A stretch of DNA of 64,000 nt from Paenibacillus hemerocallicola. GTDB taxonomy: Bacteria > Bacillota > Bacilli > Paenibacillales > NBRC-103111. Of this stretch, positions 18,537-27,807 are shown piece after piece; the first letter of the stretch is position 1; each line of letters starts with the position of its first letter. The notes under the pieces are model-generated. The model ran no database searches and was not told the DNA's origin. It was given only the letters and a program-made list of their open reading frames with translations. The position numbers and the translations under genes were made by a program. Where the stretch lies: assembly GCF_006265175.1 (NCBI RefSeq), contig NZ_VDCQ01000022.1:60560-124559 (forward strand), written 5' to 3'.

Positions 18537-19733
18537 TCATAGGGAAGCCCATAAATCGGTCATGGCGATCAAAGGGTTATGGCCCATATACTCGCGACAC
18601 GGTTGATTAAACTCGGTATAAGGTTTTCTTTGGAGTTCGGTCGGATGTCCTCCATGAGGATGATAGAACTCCCATAATGTCCCGGTCTCGGAAAATTTCT
18701 CGGCTGTATGGTCCAATGCGCGTTCCAGAATCACTTTGGCCGCATCGTTTCTCCCGTACAGGGTACAACCCCGGGCGACCCAATAGGTGATACTGTTCCA
18801 AGAAGGCCCCCGCCACATGCGAAGTTCAAAGGCCGGATCCTCCAGAGCGATGGTCGGAACCGGATGCTTGGTGAAAAAACGCTTTGGATTCAATACATTT
18901 TCATCGATCACACGATTCGCTTGCTCCACGGTTGCCGCACCTACCATCATCGGCCACATGCCCTCAAACGTAAGGCGACGGCTCCCGGGATTATTAACCG
19001 ACCAAATATCGTGGAATAGAGCCGTTTCTTCATCGAACAAGGCGCTGCGCATAAATTCCGCCAGCTGTCCGGCTCTGCTTTGCCATTTCGCGGATTCAGC
19101 AGGCAAATCAAGAAGGCTCGCCCATTGTGCAGCGCAGACATGCATTTGATAAACATGCGCAGTCGCATCGACGCACGCATAGGGACCCGGTGTGATATGG
19201 TCATAACGAATTCCGTCATCGACACCGCTTTCCCATACTTTTTTCCACAGATCGATATAATAATAACCTTCATTTTCAGCCTTCCGTTTGGTTTCAAACC
19301 AACCGATTTGACGAACCAGGGCAAGGTAGGCTGTTTTCAACAAATCGATATCTTCGTATAGGTCAACATAATCCTGCACGGCCACCGGCCAAAACGGAGG
19401 ATGTCCCTTCACCGTACTCCATTTCACCTCGCCGCCGCGGAACCAAATGCAGCCGGGGATCAATCCGTCGGAAGTCTGCAGGTTTAAGTAGTTTAACATT
19501 TGATGTTTGGCATGATCCGGCTGATAACGGAGGGTGTCCAAAGTCGCATGGGTTAGATCGATGTGACCGAATGCCGGACCGTAGCAGTACCCCGTTCCGA
19601 TTTCTTCCCATGGATAATGAAAGGGAGGCTCCGGTTCCCGCGTGCACTTGTTATGAAGCTCTACCGTATATTCCAGCATCGATTTCCACTCGGGCTTGCC
19701 CATGTCATACACTTGCTGTTTCAAACTTCTCAT
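18537..19733 (-). CDS. GH63/MGH1-like glycoside hydrolase, cytoplasmic
   Basis: The protein has 398 residues from the ATG at 19733 (GGAG 8 nt upstream). The fold markers of six-hairpin (alpha/alpha)6 glucosidases are present: VWESGVDDGIRYD, the usual general-acid Asp region, MWRGPSWNSITYWVARG, and LWEFYHPHGG, the usual second acid region. No signal peptide is seen, so the substrate is an imported oligosaccharide. Relatives include mannosylglycerate hydrolase and processing glucosidases, but specificity cannot be assigned. A deleted copy of the same gene lies at 12363-12515. Confidence 0.72.
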   Translation of the reverse strand: MRSLKQQVYDMGKPEWKSMLEYTVELHNKCTREPEPPFHYPWEEIGTGYCYGPAFGHIDLTHATLDTLRYQPDHAKHQMLNYLNLQTSDGLIPGCIWFRGGEVKWSTVKGHPPFWPVAVQDYVDLYEDIDLLKTAYLALVRQIGWFETKRKAENEGYYYIDLWKKVWESGVDDGIRYDHITPGPYACVDATAHVYQMHVCAAQWASLLDLPAESAKWQSRAGQLAEFMRSALFDEETALFHDIWSVNNPGSRRLTFEGMWPMMVGAATVEQANRVIDENVLNPKRFFTKHPVPTIALEDPAFELRMWRGPSWNSITYWVARGCTLYGRNDAAKVILERALDHTAEKFSETGTLWEFYHPHGGHPTELQRKPYTEFNQPCREYMGHNPLIAMTDLWASL

Positions 19734-19853
19734 GAAAGTGTCTCCTTCTCTCTCCACAATCCTTCTCCGAGCGAACGTCCGTGACCGTGATACATCCTCC
19801 GATTCTCCAGCCGGTGCAACGTTTCCTTGACTGCACCGGTCCGGAGGATCGAT

Positions 19854-21471
19854 TCAAATATTCCGTCCGCCCATCGTTCGGTACAGCTGCTCGTAGGCTT
19901 CTGCGATCGCTTCCGATGCCCGGTAGGCGCGGACAGGCCAGTATCCAAAAGCGTCGTGCGTTCGAATCGTGGCAACGACCAATTCTTCGGCAGGAGCGCC
20001 TGCAAGCTCGCCGGGAGAATCCGTCAACTTGCATTCCGAGCTGATGGCGAGCAGGTTGTCGAATTTTTTCGGTCCGATCACATAACTGCCCCCATCCGTA
20101 GCGGCTCTCAGGTAGAATGCGTGCGTGGTTGCTGTTTCATCTTTGGCCACTGCCTGTACGGCTACACGGGCACCTGTAACGAGTCCTCCGTTAACCGGAT
20201 GAATGATGAGTCGTGAGCCGAACATGACAGGCAGCGTTCTCAGATCGGGATATCTTCGGTCATGGCATACATGCAGGCTGACCGGGACGCCGTAAATGTC
20301 AAATTCGTTCAGCATGTGCCCATGGTAATAGTACCTTTCGCAAGTCCTGAATTTTAGATTGTCGCGCACGGTATTGCCTTCCGGATCGTACAACCTGCAA
20401 GAATTGAAGACAGGTTCGGACGAACCGGGTCTCACCTGATCCCAATTCGATCTCCCGACAATCAGGTAGGGCGAGTTTGCGGTTTCCCGCAAACAGGCTC
20501 GAATGATCGCTTCGGCCTCTTGCATCGGTTCCATCTGATCGAGCGTCGGCTTGGTGCGAAAAAAACCGAATATACAGTATTCCGGCGCCACTAATAATTC
20601 AATACCGAGCTCCGCCGCGCTTCGTATCCCTTTGCAAATGGATCGAACATTGTCCTTCACATCGCGGGAATTCAGCATTTGCCAGGCGCCCGTCTTCAGA
20701 TACTCTTTCATCAGCGCTGTTGGACCTTCATGCGCGAATCGCCGCAGCTCCACATCCGCATCCTCGACACTAATCCTTACCCCCAGCTGAGGGATGATAT
20801 CATGATCGACGCTGCGAATCACGCATTCGCCATTCCAATAGATTGCCAGATCGGCCAGCTTGATCCGATTGCCGGCTCCTTCTGTTTTGACCAAAGTAAC
20901 TTCGTTCTCGTCCTGCACAGCAGGCGGCAACGCGACCCGAACGACGGGCTGTGCGCGATTCCACTCGCTGGTGAAAAGCGCAGCCTCGCGACAGGCGAGG
21001 TTGCATTCCACATAGGCGTATTCGAAACCGCCGTCAAAGCCGAATCGCACATAACCGGAGCCGCTGCCCAGATCTTTGAAAACTAAGTGAATGGCGTCGC
21101 CGTTGCGCGTATGAACGCCCGGACCTTCAATCTCAATCGACGGTCCGCCCGAAGCCCGTACGGACAATCCGTTCTCCTGCCGTACAACCCGATCCGATAC
21201 CGGGATCACCCATGCATCGGATTCTTTTGCAAAATCGAACTTGTTTAATACAATCACAGGATCGTCTCCTCCCCATTTTTCGATCAATCGTTTCATCGAG
21301 ATATAATAATTCTCGGTAAGTATCCACATTAGAGATGTCGGCTTCATATCCGGCACCGACGCCGACTCTCGCTTCCACCCGGTTGCGAAACGCCATGATC
21401 GCCGCATCCGCGGCTTTCACCGCCAGCCATGACTGGTAAGATTCGTCCGCTTTATAAAACTTCCCGGTCAC
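19854..21471 (-). CDS. Nitrilase-superfamily carbon-nitrogen hydrolase with beta-sandwich N domain (one apparent frameshift)
   Basis: The C-terminal half has the nitrilase triad regions: Glu in LLVAPEYCIFGF, Lys in LKFRTCERYYY and the nucleophile Cys in LHVCHDRRYPDLR. The N-terminal part, about 180 residues, looks like a carbohydrate-binding-like beta sandwich, an unusual addition. A GTG at 21471 with AAGGA 7 nt upstream opens a coding-like frame (FYKADESYQSWLAVKAADA...), but the rest of the protein is in another frame. Removing one T from the T5 run at 21276-21280 joins both (ETIDRKWGGDDPVIVLNKF) into about 538 residues. A sequencing slip or recent mutation fits; a downstream start at 21296 lacks a ribosome site. 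It would hydrolyse an amide or nitrile in the glycan pathway. Confidence 0.65.
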
Positions 21472-21501
21472 AAGCAGGTCCTTCCATGCCCGAGGTGAAG
21501 A

Positions 21502-22602
21502 TCAGCGGTTCGGTGCCGGGTCATAAGCAACATTCCATTCTTCCAAGGACAACGGGCGTCTCAGATATAAGGATTCCATGGCGGAATTGATCAAGTAAGT
21601 AGTAAGCAAATTTCTTTCAATCCGGCAAGGAAGGGTCCCGTTGATGAACATCTCCTCCATCATTTCGGTCAGCCTGGTAAAATGGCGATAAGGCCTCTCG
21701 GTCCCTGTATTACAGTACGCAGCGATATAAGCTCCTTCATCATCCTGAACGGCAAAGCTCCATCGGGTTGCAAATTTATCGAGCTGAGCCACGTACCCCA
21801 TCGTACCATCCTGATAGGTTACGACGAACAGCGCGGGATTAGGACACTCCTTGCGGGGATGTCTCCCTGCTAGCTCCGGCTCGAGTGCGAGGGCACGCAG
21901 CATCAGCGCTTCCGGCCATTCTCCACGGTCCATCGCTTGCCACATCTCGTCACCGGACAAGGCATGAACGGATGCGACGCCCAACTCCGCCCCGTGGCGG
22001 TGTTCAGCTAGCGCCTGCAGCACTTCCATGCCATGGAATCCGTAAGACTCATACCCGCCATGACTGTTGATGAAGAATATCCGTCCTTTCTGCAGAAACG
22101 CCCGATCGAAGTGAGGCAAATAATCCGTGTAGGGGATGGAAGAACCGGCCATGAAAGGAATACCCCGGCGCTTGACCTCATCATAAATCCAGCGCGCATC
22201 CGTATTGTTGTATGAGAAATGCTTATCCAGAAAGATCGGCACGCGAATGCCGTGAAGATCCATGGCTGCCAGCGTCTCTTGCATGAACCGCAGCCGCGGA
22301 TACAAGTGCTGCTGCTTCTCATTCCACGGGTAATCTCCATGCTCCCCGATGACGACAACACCGTCGACCGGCCGTTCTGGGGCACCCCAGGCGACTGCTT
22401 CCTCAATGGTGGCACAGATGGGTACGCCGTGCCTCACGGATAGCTCACGACTCAAGTCTCTGGCTGTCACTTGTTCGACGTACATAGCGACAAGCTCGAC
22501 TTGCGGTTTATATCCAAGCTCGCCAAGCAGCCTGCTGACGATCACATCAGCGTGGGAATTAAGCCAGTATTGGGTAATGATCACCGCAACCCGCTTCCTC
22601 AT
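21502..22602 (-). CDS. Uncharacterised 366-residue protein, possibly Gfo/Idh/MocA-like
   Basis: No family is recognised with certainty. The N-terminus (KRVAVIITQYWLNSHADVIVSRLLGEL) and VDGVVVIGEHGDYPWNEKQQ resemble a Rossmann-type dinucleotide domain of sugar oxidoreductases, but no clear GxGxxG is present. FINSHGGYESYGFHGMEVLQALAEHR and a Glu/Tyr-rich C-terminal half could form a substrate domain. It overlaps the upstream SDR by four bases (ATGA), so it is translated with it, and is followed 30 bp later by the nitrilase-like gene. Confidence 0.6.
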   Translation of the reverse strand: MRKRVAVIITQYWLNSHADVIVSRLLGELGYKPQVELVAMYVEQVTARDLSRELSVRHGVPICATIEEAVAWGAPERPVDGVVVIGEHGDYPWNEKQQHLYPRLRFMQETLAAMDLHGIRVPIFLDKHFSYNNTDARWIYDEVKRRGIPFMAGSSIPYTDYLPHFDRAFLQKGRIFFINSHGGYESYGFHGMEVLQALAEHRHGAELGVASVHALSGDEMWQAMDRGEWPEALMLRALALEPELAGRHPRKECPNPALFVVTYQDGTMGYVAQLDKFATRWSFAVQDDEGAYIAAYCNTGTERPYRHFTRLTEMMEEMFINGTLPCRIERNLLTTYLINSAMESLYLRRPLSLEEWNVAYDPAPNR

Positions 22603-23345
22603 ATCCGGATCCCTCCGTCGATCGTATACAGCGATCCCGTGATGTAGGCGGAGGCATCTGACAGCAGGAAGGCGGCCAGCTCGGATACTTCGTCCGGAGT
22701 TCCGCTTCGCCCGAGCAAGATGTCCTTACGAATCTCCGCCGCCTTTTCTGGTGTCCGCTGCTTCGGCTCTTTTATGTCCCCCGGTACGATCACATTCGCC
22801 CTGATGCCATGATTGGCATTCTCGGCGGCAATCACTTGCGTTAAGAAGTTAATCCCGGCTTTAGCCGATCCATAGGCCCCTTCGCCCACTCGCGGTTTCA
22901 TGCCCAAGATCGAGGAGGTATTGACGATGGACCCGCCACCGGAATCCTTCATCAGCAGAATGGCATGCTTGCTGATGAGAAATGTCGAAGTGAGCGTGCC
23001 CTGGATCACTTGGTTCCAATCCTTCAGCGTATAACCCGTAACTGGCTTCCGATTCTGCAAATAACAATTATGAAATGACCCGTCCAGGCGGCCGAACCTA
23101 TCGCGGATTTGGCTGAATAGGCCGATGACCTGATCCTCATCGCTCGCGTCTGCTTCCACAAACAGCAGCCTTTCCGGGCCGTATTGCTCCATCAGCGCCA
23201 ACATCCGGGGAGCATCATTCGCAACTACCCAATCATTGGCGACCACTTTGGCGCCTCTCTCCAGAAACATTCGAGTGGAAGAGAAGCCGATCTTGCCCAG
23301 CGCGCCGGTTATGACAATCACTTTATTTTGAAGCTGCAGCCTCAT
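22599..23345 (-). CDS. Short-chain dehydrogenase/reductase
   Basis: This SDR has 248 residues from the ATG at 23345, which has GGAGGGG upstream. ITGALGKIG marks the Rossmann loop, NTSS the catalytic Ser and YGSAKAG the Tyr-x3-Lys. The Asn-Ala-Gly motif is replaced by HNCY. YITGSLYTIDGG closes the protein in the usual way. It likely oxidises a sugar released by the PL26-like or GH63-like enzyme. Confidence 0.83.
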   Translation of the reverse strand: MRLQLQNKVIVITGALGKIGFSSTRMFLERGAKVVANDWVVANDAPRMLALMEQYGPERLLFVEADASDEDQVIGLFSQIRDRFGRLDGSFHNCYLQNRKPVTGYTLKDWNQVIQGTLTSTFLISKHAILLMKDSGGGSIVNTSSILGMKPRVGEGAYGSAKAGINFLTQVIAAENANHGIRANVIVPGDIKEPKQRTPEKAAEIRKDILLGRSGTPDEVSELAAFLLSDASAYITGSLYTIDGGIRI

Positions 23346-23429
23346 CCAGTCCCCTCCATGCCTGGATTCAAACACCACTTTTAACGTTTGAACACCGCAG
23401 GCTTCCACAGCCGCTCGTCTGCAGCGTGA

Positions 23430-25700
23430 TCATTTACGCCTACCTCCGGCGAAAAATTCCTGCTGCAGTCTTCCGGTTTCCTCTTCGGCTTTTAGGATCG
23501 TTCGATAATAATAAAAGATCGGGTAGTAGTACTGGGCAAACTTTTTCGGACTGTCTCCCCAAAAAATAAGTGCCTCGCCGGATATTTCCCTTGTTTTACC
23601 ACTCCCCTGAGCGAATCTGATGGCCTCTTCGAAGGTGACTCGGCCGGCTTCCAAATATTTGAGGTCGCCGGTGAATTCGTAGGCATAGGAGAGCGATTCC
23701 AGACAGATTGGATTGCTGTGCAGATGCTGCGTGCTCGGCAGTTCTTTGTAATAGAACATGCCCGTTTCCTTCACATAGCAATGCTCCACATAATCCTCCA
23801 TCGCGTCCACGATCATTTGCTTGATTCGTTCTTCCGGGCGGATTCGATAATAGCGCATCAAGCTGTTGACGGCGATGCATATCATGAAGCCTGAACGATA
23901 AACGACATGCCCTGCAGCCGGTGCCAGCCAGGCGCCATACTTCTTTTTCCAGGCTTCGAAATGATCGACGATTTGGTCGGCGGATTGCAGCCATTTCTCG
24001 TCATGGGTCTCGGTATACAAAGCTCCCAGACTGCGAAGCGCCCAACCGCTTTCTCTTGCGGAAATGCCGCCTTCGCCTCGGTAACGGGGAGTAGCCAGCA
24101 GCCTCCTCACATTGTCTCCGATGCCGATTGCGGCCTCGAGTGCGGATGCTTCCCCCGTTAGGTGGTAGTAATCAAGCAACCCTTCCACCCACTCATGACA
24201 TATTTTCACCTCGCCTGTTACATGCTTGGCGGAATGCATCACTTGACCTTGATGACGCAGCGGATTGGGGCTGTAATGGAGAATGTCCACGTCCTTCCAA
24301 TGTTCCGCCGCTCTCATCAAATAGTCGTAAAACCTTCGTTTCCCGGTTCTCGCATACAAATGCATCATCGCATGTGGCAGATCATATTCGTTGTTCACCC
24401 ATACCCAATCTCCGCCGCCTCTGCCCTGGGCCGTATAGTCTTTATCCGGCGCATCTCCCCAATAAAGCATGCCGTATGTTTTCGTACGGCCGTCGGCCAT
24501 CCGATAAAATCCGCGTTCCACCCAATCTATCGTCTGATCGCCGGGAATCGATTCGATTATGCCGGCCCGCTCGAACGCAGCGGACTCCAGAACAGGATGA
24601 TCCGCAAGCTGGAATTGCAGACTGCGCACATTCACCTCTTCTAGCGTTTCGTCCCCGTCATGCACATGCAGGAACAATCGATGGGTCTTGGCCATCCCCT
24701 GCAGCATAGTAATCGGATGTCCCGCAGGAATGATGCCGACGGTTATTTCTTCGCCTGTAACATCCAGCGATTTGGGGCAATTTTGCAGGGCCTGAAACAA
24801 CGTAACGGTAATTCCGCCCTGCTTCTCGTCGGACAGATCCGCCCAGAATGTACCCGCGAACGTTTCCGCCTGGTCTTCAATAAATTCTTTTTCGAGAACC
24901 TCAGCCGTAAATGTACACGACAACCGTTCTCCCGCCGATCCGCTCTTCATCCTGCGATCGGCTCCGGCGCGGCTAATCCCCAGTCGAAGCTGATCGGACG
25001 TCACAATATGTTGCGCTGAACGAACATGCAGTTGGGCCGCATGAATCACCTGCTCGCTCTCAGGCTCCTTGTTGACGATCTGATAATCGATCATCAGCCA
25101 AGGTTTTCCGGCATACGCATAAACTCGGACAACAAAATCCAACCAGTGGCTCTCTTTTGCGCGACCGCGGTGCTTTCCTCTCGCTTCAACCGCACAGCGA
25201 ACCGGACCCGCTTCGATGACGCGCCAGCCTTCTGCGGAAATCTCGCAATCATACTCCTGTTCGGAAGCGTCTCGAAGCGAGGGTCCAACCACATCATGGG
25301 TGGGTACAAATCCCGTTCGCTTCAACGATTGGAATAATCCCATTCCTCCCGGGGCTGTCAACTCGGCTTCGATCGCACCCGTGCGGATCACAAACGTGCC
25401 ATTCACCGGCTCGATCACAACCGGTTTCGCAGGTACTGCCGTTACGCGATCCGTCGAGAGTGCAAACGCTTTGCCCGAATTGGCCGGAAGATCGGCTAGA
25501 AAATGCAGCAGCAGCCATTTTACAGAACCATTGGGCCATTTGGCGGTCACCCTTGTTTGCGTCGGTACGGCCACGTTGCCGTCAAGGACGGATACTCTTG
25601 TTGTATCAGACACTGCCCCTTTCGCGAATGGCACCGCCATCATGCACGGTTCCTCATGTCTGGGATACATGGAAATTTTCTCGAAATGGAGCGATATCAT
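23430..25700 (-). CDS. PcRGLX/YetA-like protein (putative PL26 exo-rhamnogalacturonan lyase family)
   Basis: The 756-residue cytoplasmic protein starts after GGAGGAG. The N-terminal part (MAVPFAKGAVSDTTRVSV, then VPTQTRVTAKWPNGSVKWLLLHF) fits the RIFT-barrel of YetA and of the PL26 exo-rhamnogalacturonan lyase. A middle beta domain runs to about residue 380, and a C-terminal (alpha/alpha) barrel follows with RGGGDWVWVNNEYDLPHAMM and VKICHEWVEGLLDYYHLTGE. Known PL26 enzymes act on rhamnogalacturonan oligomers. This one lies directly after ABC cassette 2, so its substrate probably enters by that importer. Exact activity is unproven. Confidence 0.65.
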   Translation of the reverse strand: MISLHFEKISMYPRHEEPCMMAVPFAKGAVSDTTRVSVLDGNVAVPTQTRVTAKWPNGSVKWLLLHFLADLPANSGKAFALSTDRVTAVPAKPVVIEPVNGTFVIRTGAIEAELTAPGGMGLFQSLKRTGFVPTHDVVGPSLRDASEQEYDCEISAEGWRVIEAGPVRCAVEARGKHRGRAKESHWLDFVVRVYAYAGKPWLMIDYQIVNKEPESEQVIHAAQLHVRSAQHIVTSDQLRLGISRAGADRRMKSGSAGERLSCTFTAEVLEKEFIEDQAETFAGTFWADLSDEKQGGITVTLFQALQNCPKSLDVTGEEITVGIIPAGHPITMLQGMAKTHRLFLHVHDGDETLEEVNVRSLQFQLADHPVLESAAFERAGIIESIPGDQTIDWVERGFYRMADGRTKTYGMLYWGDAPDKDYTAQGRGGGDWVWVNNEYDLPHAMMHLYARTGKRRFYDYLMRAAEHWKDVDILHYSPNPLRHQGQVMHSAKHVTGEVKICHEWVEGLLDYYHLTGEASALEAAIGIGDNVRRLLATPRYRGEGGISARESGWALRSLGALYTETHDEKWLQSADQIVDHFEAWKKKYGAWLAPAAGHVVYRSGFMICIAVNSLMRYYRIRPEERIKQMIVDAMEDYVEHCYVKETGMFYYKELPSTQHLHSNPICLESLSYAYEFTGDLKYLEAGRVTFEEAIRFAQGSGKTREISGEALIFWGDSPKKFAQYYYPIFYYYRTILKAEEETGRLQQEFFAGGRRK

Positions 25701-25754
25701 TCGCGCATCTCCTCCTCAATCAAGCTTCATGCTGTGATTAACCCGATCAATCGC

Positions 25755-25797
25755 GATTCTAAATTGGAAGGCAGCAACTGCCTTCCAATTTAGAATC
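25755..25797. promoter_or_regulatory. Perfect 20-bp stem-loop after the binding-protein gene
   Basis: Arms 25755-25774 and 25778-25797 are exactly complementary with a 3-nt loop. No T run follows on the minus strand, so it is more likely an mRNA-stabilising or processing hairpin than a full terminator. It sits between the abundant binding protein and the catabolic genes. Confidence 0.75.
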
Positions 25798-25814
25798 TTT
25801 ATTGCATTCTTGGA

Positions 25815-27395
25815 TTATTGGGAAGCTTTCAAAGCACGTTGATACGCTGCATTATAAGTCTTGACCAAGTCATCCAAACCGCGTTGCTTCAGTTCTCCTA
25901 CGTATTTATCGAAGTTTGTCAACGGCTCCTGGCCGATGATGAATTTGATCATGTACTCGCTCGTTTTGTCCATAATCGGCTGCAGGTTTTTGGACACGAT
26001 ATCCTGCTCCGCTTGCGTAAAGCTCAGTTGCGGCTCCTGCTTGGTCCAATCGGGCTTCGAAGTTTCTACGGCAGCGGCCACTAACATGCCTTCATTTCGA
26101 TCCTTGAATAGGCTCGGCAGAGGAGCGGTAAAGAAATATTTGGATGTGCCTATGCCTAGATTTGTGGGGTTATTCACCATATCTTTCTTGAAATCATCCG
26201 TATATTGCGGCTTTCCATCTTTCATGGTGTAGCTCTGACCTTCAATGCCATATTGCGTCAGAAGCTTGCCTACAGGGCTGTACAAGAAGTCATAATATTT
26301 TACGATCAACTCCGCGTTTTTGGACTTGGACGAAATCGCCATGACACCTTTCAGGCTGAAATCCGGCAGCAACTCTCCTTTTCCGTTTTTATCCTTAAGC
26401 GCTCCGCCGCCCACCATCTTGGCTTTCGCATTTTCCTTCTTGAGCACATCCGTGAAGAAATCGGTGCGGCCCGGGTTAAAGAAGATCGCTCCCACATTGC
26501 CTTTACTAACCTTCGCTTCCCATTGCTGTTTCGAGATGATTGCAAATTCGGGATCGATTAATTTTTCGTTATATAGTTTGTTCAAGAAGGTCAGCGCATC
26601 TTTCATCCCTGGAAGAGCAGGGCCAAATTGATACACCCCTTCTTTGTTCAGATACATGCGCGGATCCGTTCCGAACGCCCTGAAGATCGGGAAGTTGTTA
26701 TACCCTTGCGGAGCGAACGGAATCGTGTCCTTGCCGCCCAAATTCGCATCTTTGAAAGCTTTGAGGACTTGATAAAACTCATCCGGGTTTGTTGGGGCTT
26801 TCAGTTTCACCTCATCCAACCAATCCTGTCTGTATTGCGGGACGGTAGCGGTGGTACCTGGCATGGAGAAATAGGGAATTCCATAAATTTTGCCGTCGGC
26901 TGCCCGCAAGGAAGTATCTATGCCTTCTTCCTTGATCGCTTTCAAAATGTTGGGACCGAACTTTTTGAGCAAGTCGTCCAGCGCCAGGAACGCTCCATCC
27001 ATGCCGTACTTTTTCGCCGAGGCGACGTCCGAATCCATCACATCCGGCAAATCGCCGGAAACCAGAGTCACCTTGAATTTATCGGCGTAGCTAGCAGAGG
27101 GAATGTTGGTCAATTTCAGCTGTACATTCGTTCTTTTTTCAATTTCGGCAAAAATTGGTTCATTTCCCCTTTGCGGTTTCGTATCGTGGGCGGCGGAGAA
27201 TATTTCGAATGAAGCCTTTTCCTTTAGCGGGAATGTGGCAGCTGGCGGCGCGCTTGACGCTGCACCGGCAGACGGCGCCGCGCTCGGGCTTGACTGCCCT
27301 GCCGAACCCGAATCCGAGCTGCCGCATCCTGCAGCGCAGATCACCAAAGCCGAACCGGCTGTCATCAGCCACGAGATTTTCTTGAATTCCTTCAT
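25815..27395 (-). CDS. Sugar-binding lipoprotein of ABC cassette 2
   Basis: The 526-residue lipoprotein starts at 27395 after AAAGGA. Its signal ends at the lipobox CAAGC, with Cys24 lipidated, followed by a Ser/Ala/Pro linker. KIYGIPYFSMPG, QYRQDWLDEVKLKAPTNP and TRTDFF-type blocks match the family-1 binders of LplB/YtcP systems. It is read after the two permeases, and a strong hairpin follows its stop. The ligand is probably the pectin- or algal-type oligosaccharide handled by the PL26-like enzyme downstream. Confidence 0.88.
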   Translation of the reverse strand: MKEFKKISWLMTAGSALVICAAGCGSSDSGSAGQSSPSAAPSAGAASSAPPAATFPLKEKASFEIFSAAHDTKPQRGNEPIFAEIEKRTNVQLKLTNIPSASYADKFKVTLVSGDLPDVMDSDVASAKKYGMDGAFLALDDLLKKFGPNILKAIKEEGIDTSLRAADGKIYGIPYFSMPGTTATVPQYRQDWLDEVKLKAPTNPDEFYQVLKAFKDANLGGKDTIPFAPQGYNNFPIFRAFGTDPRMYLNKEGVYQFGPALPGMKDALTFLNKLYNEKLIDPEFAIISKQQWEAKVSKGNVGAIFFNPGRTDFFTDVLKKENAKAKMVGGGALKDKNGKGELLPDFSLKGVMAISSKSKNAELIVKYYDFLYSPVGKLLTQYGIEGQSYTMKDGKPQYTDDFKKDMVNNPTNLGIGTSKYFFTAPLPSLFKDRNEGMLVAAAVETSKPDWTKQEPQLSFTQAEQDIVSKNLQPIMDKTSEYMIKFIIGQEPLTNFDKYVGELKQRGLDDLVKTYNAAYQRALKASQ

Positions 27396-27807
27396 CGTTA
27401 TACCATTCCTTTCGCTTCGCTCAAAACACAAAACGGAATGAAATCCGTTGGCGGCGATGAGCAATTCTTTTTGTATGCTGGAAATACAGAGACCCCGTAT
27501 ACTGCAAATCACGCGGAGGTGAGTGGGCCGCCTCTTCACGAGGTGACCGCATCGTTATATGGGTCGGTTGCAGGATTGACGTTCACCAAACCTTTGTCGT
27601 TGCAAACCCAAGGTTACAGTTACCATGTGATGCCGTGGCCACCTGACTTTTTACGCGCCCCAACATACATTTTTTTTCCATTAAGTCGTTCTGAGCACGA
27701 CTTATTTTGCTATGCCCGTTCTCCGTACTACGTGCGGTGAGCTTAGTTTTCAGACTTCGAACCCCTCCTAAGTGTTTTTGGATATATGGTAAAAAGCTTG
27801 CGCTTCT
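27396..27807 (-). other. Intergenic region before the cassette 2 binding-protein gene
   Basis: The 412 bp hold no convincing gene. An inverted repeat AAGTCGT/ACGACTT with a 7-nt loop lies near 27683-27703 and could be a weak attenuator or operator. No clear sigma-A promoter was found. Confidence 0.4.

Noticed and set aside
27438..27740. Plus-strand frame of 100 codons upstream of binding protein 2
   Set aside because: No ribosome site, no family, composition unlike coding sequence.
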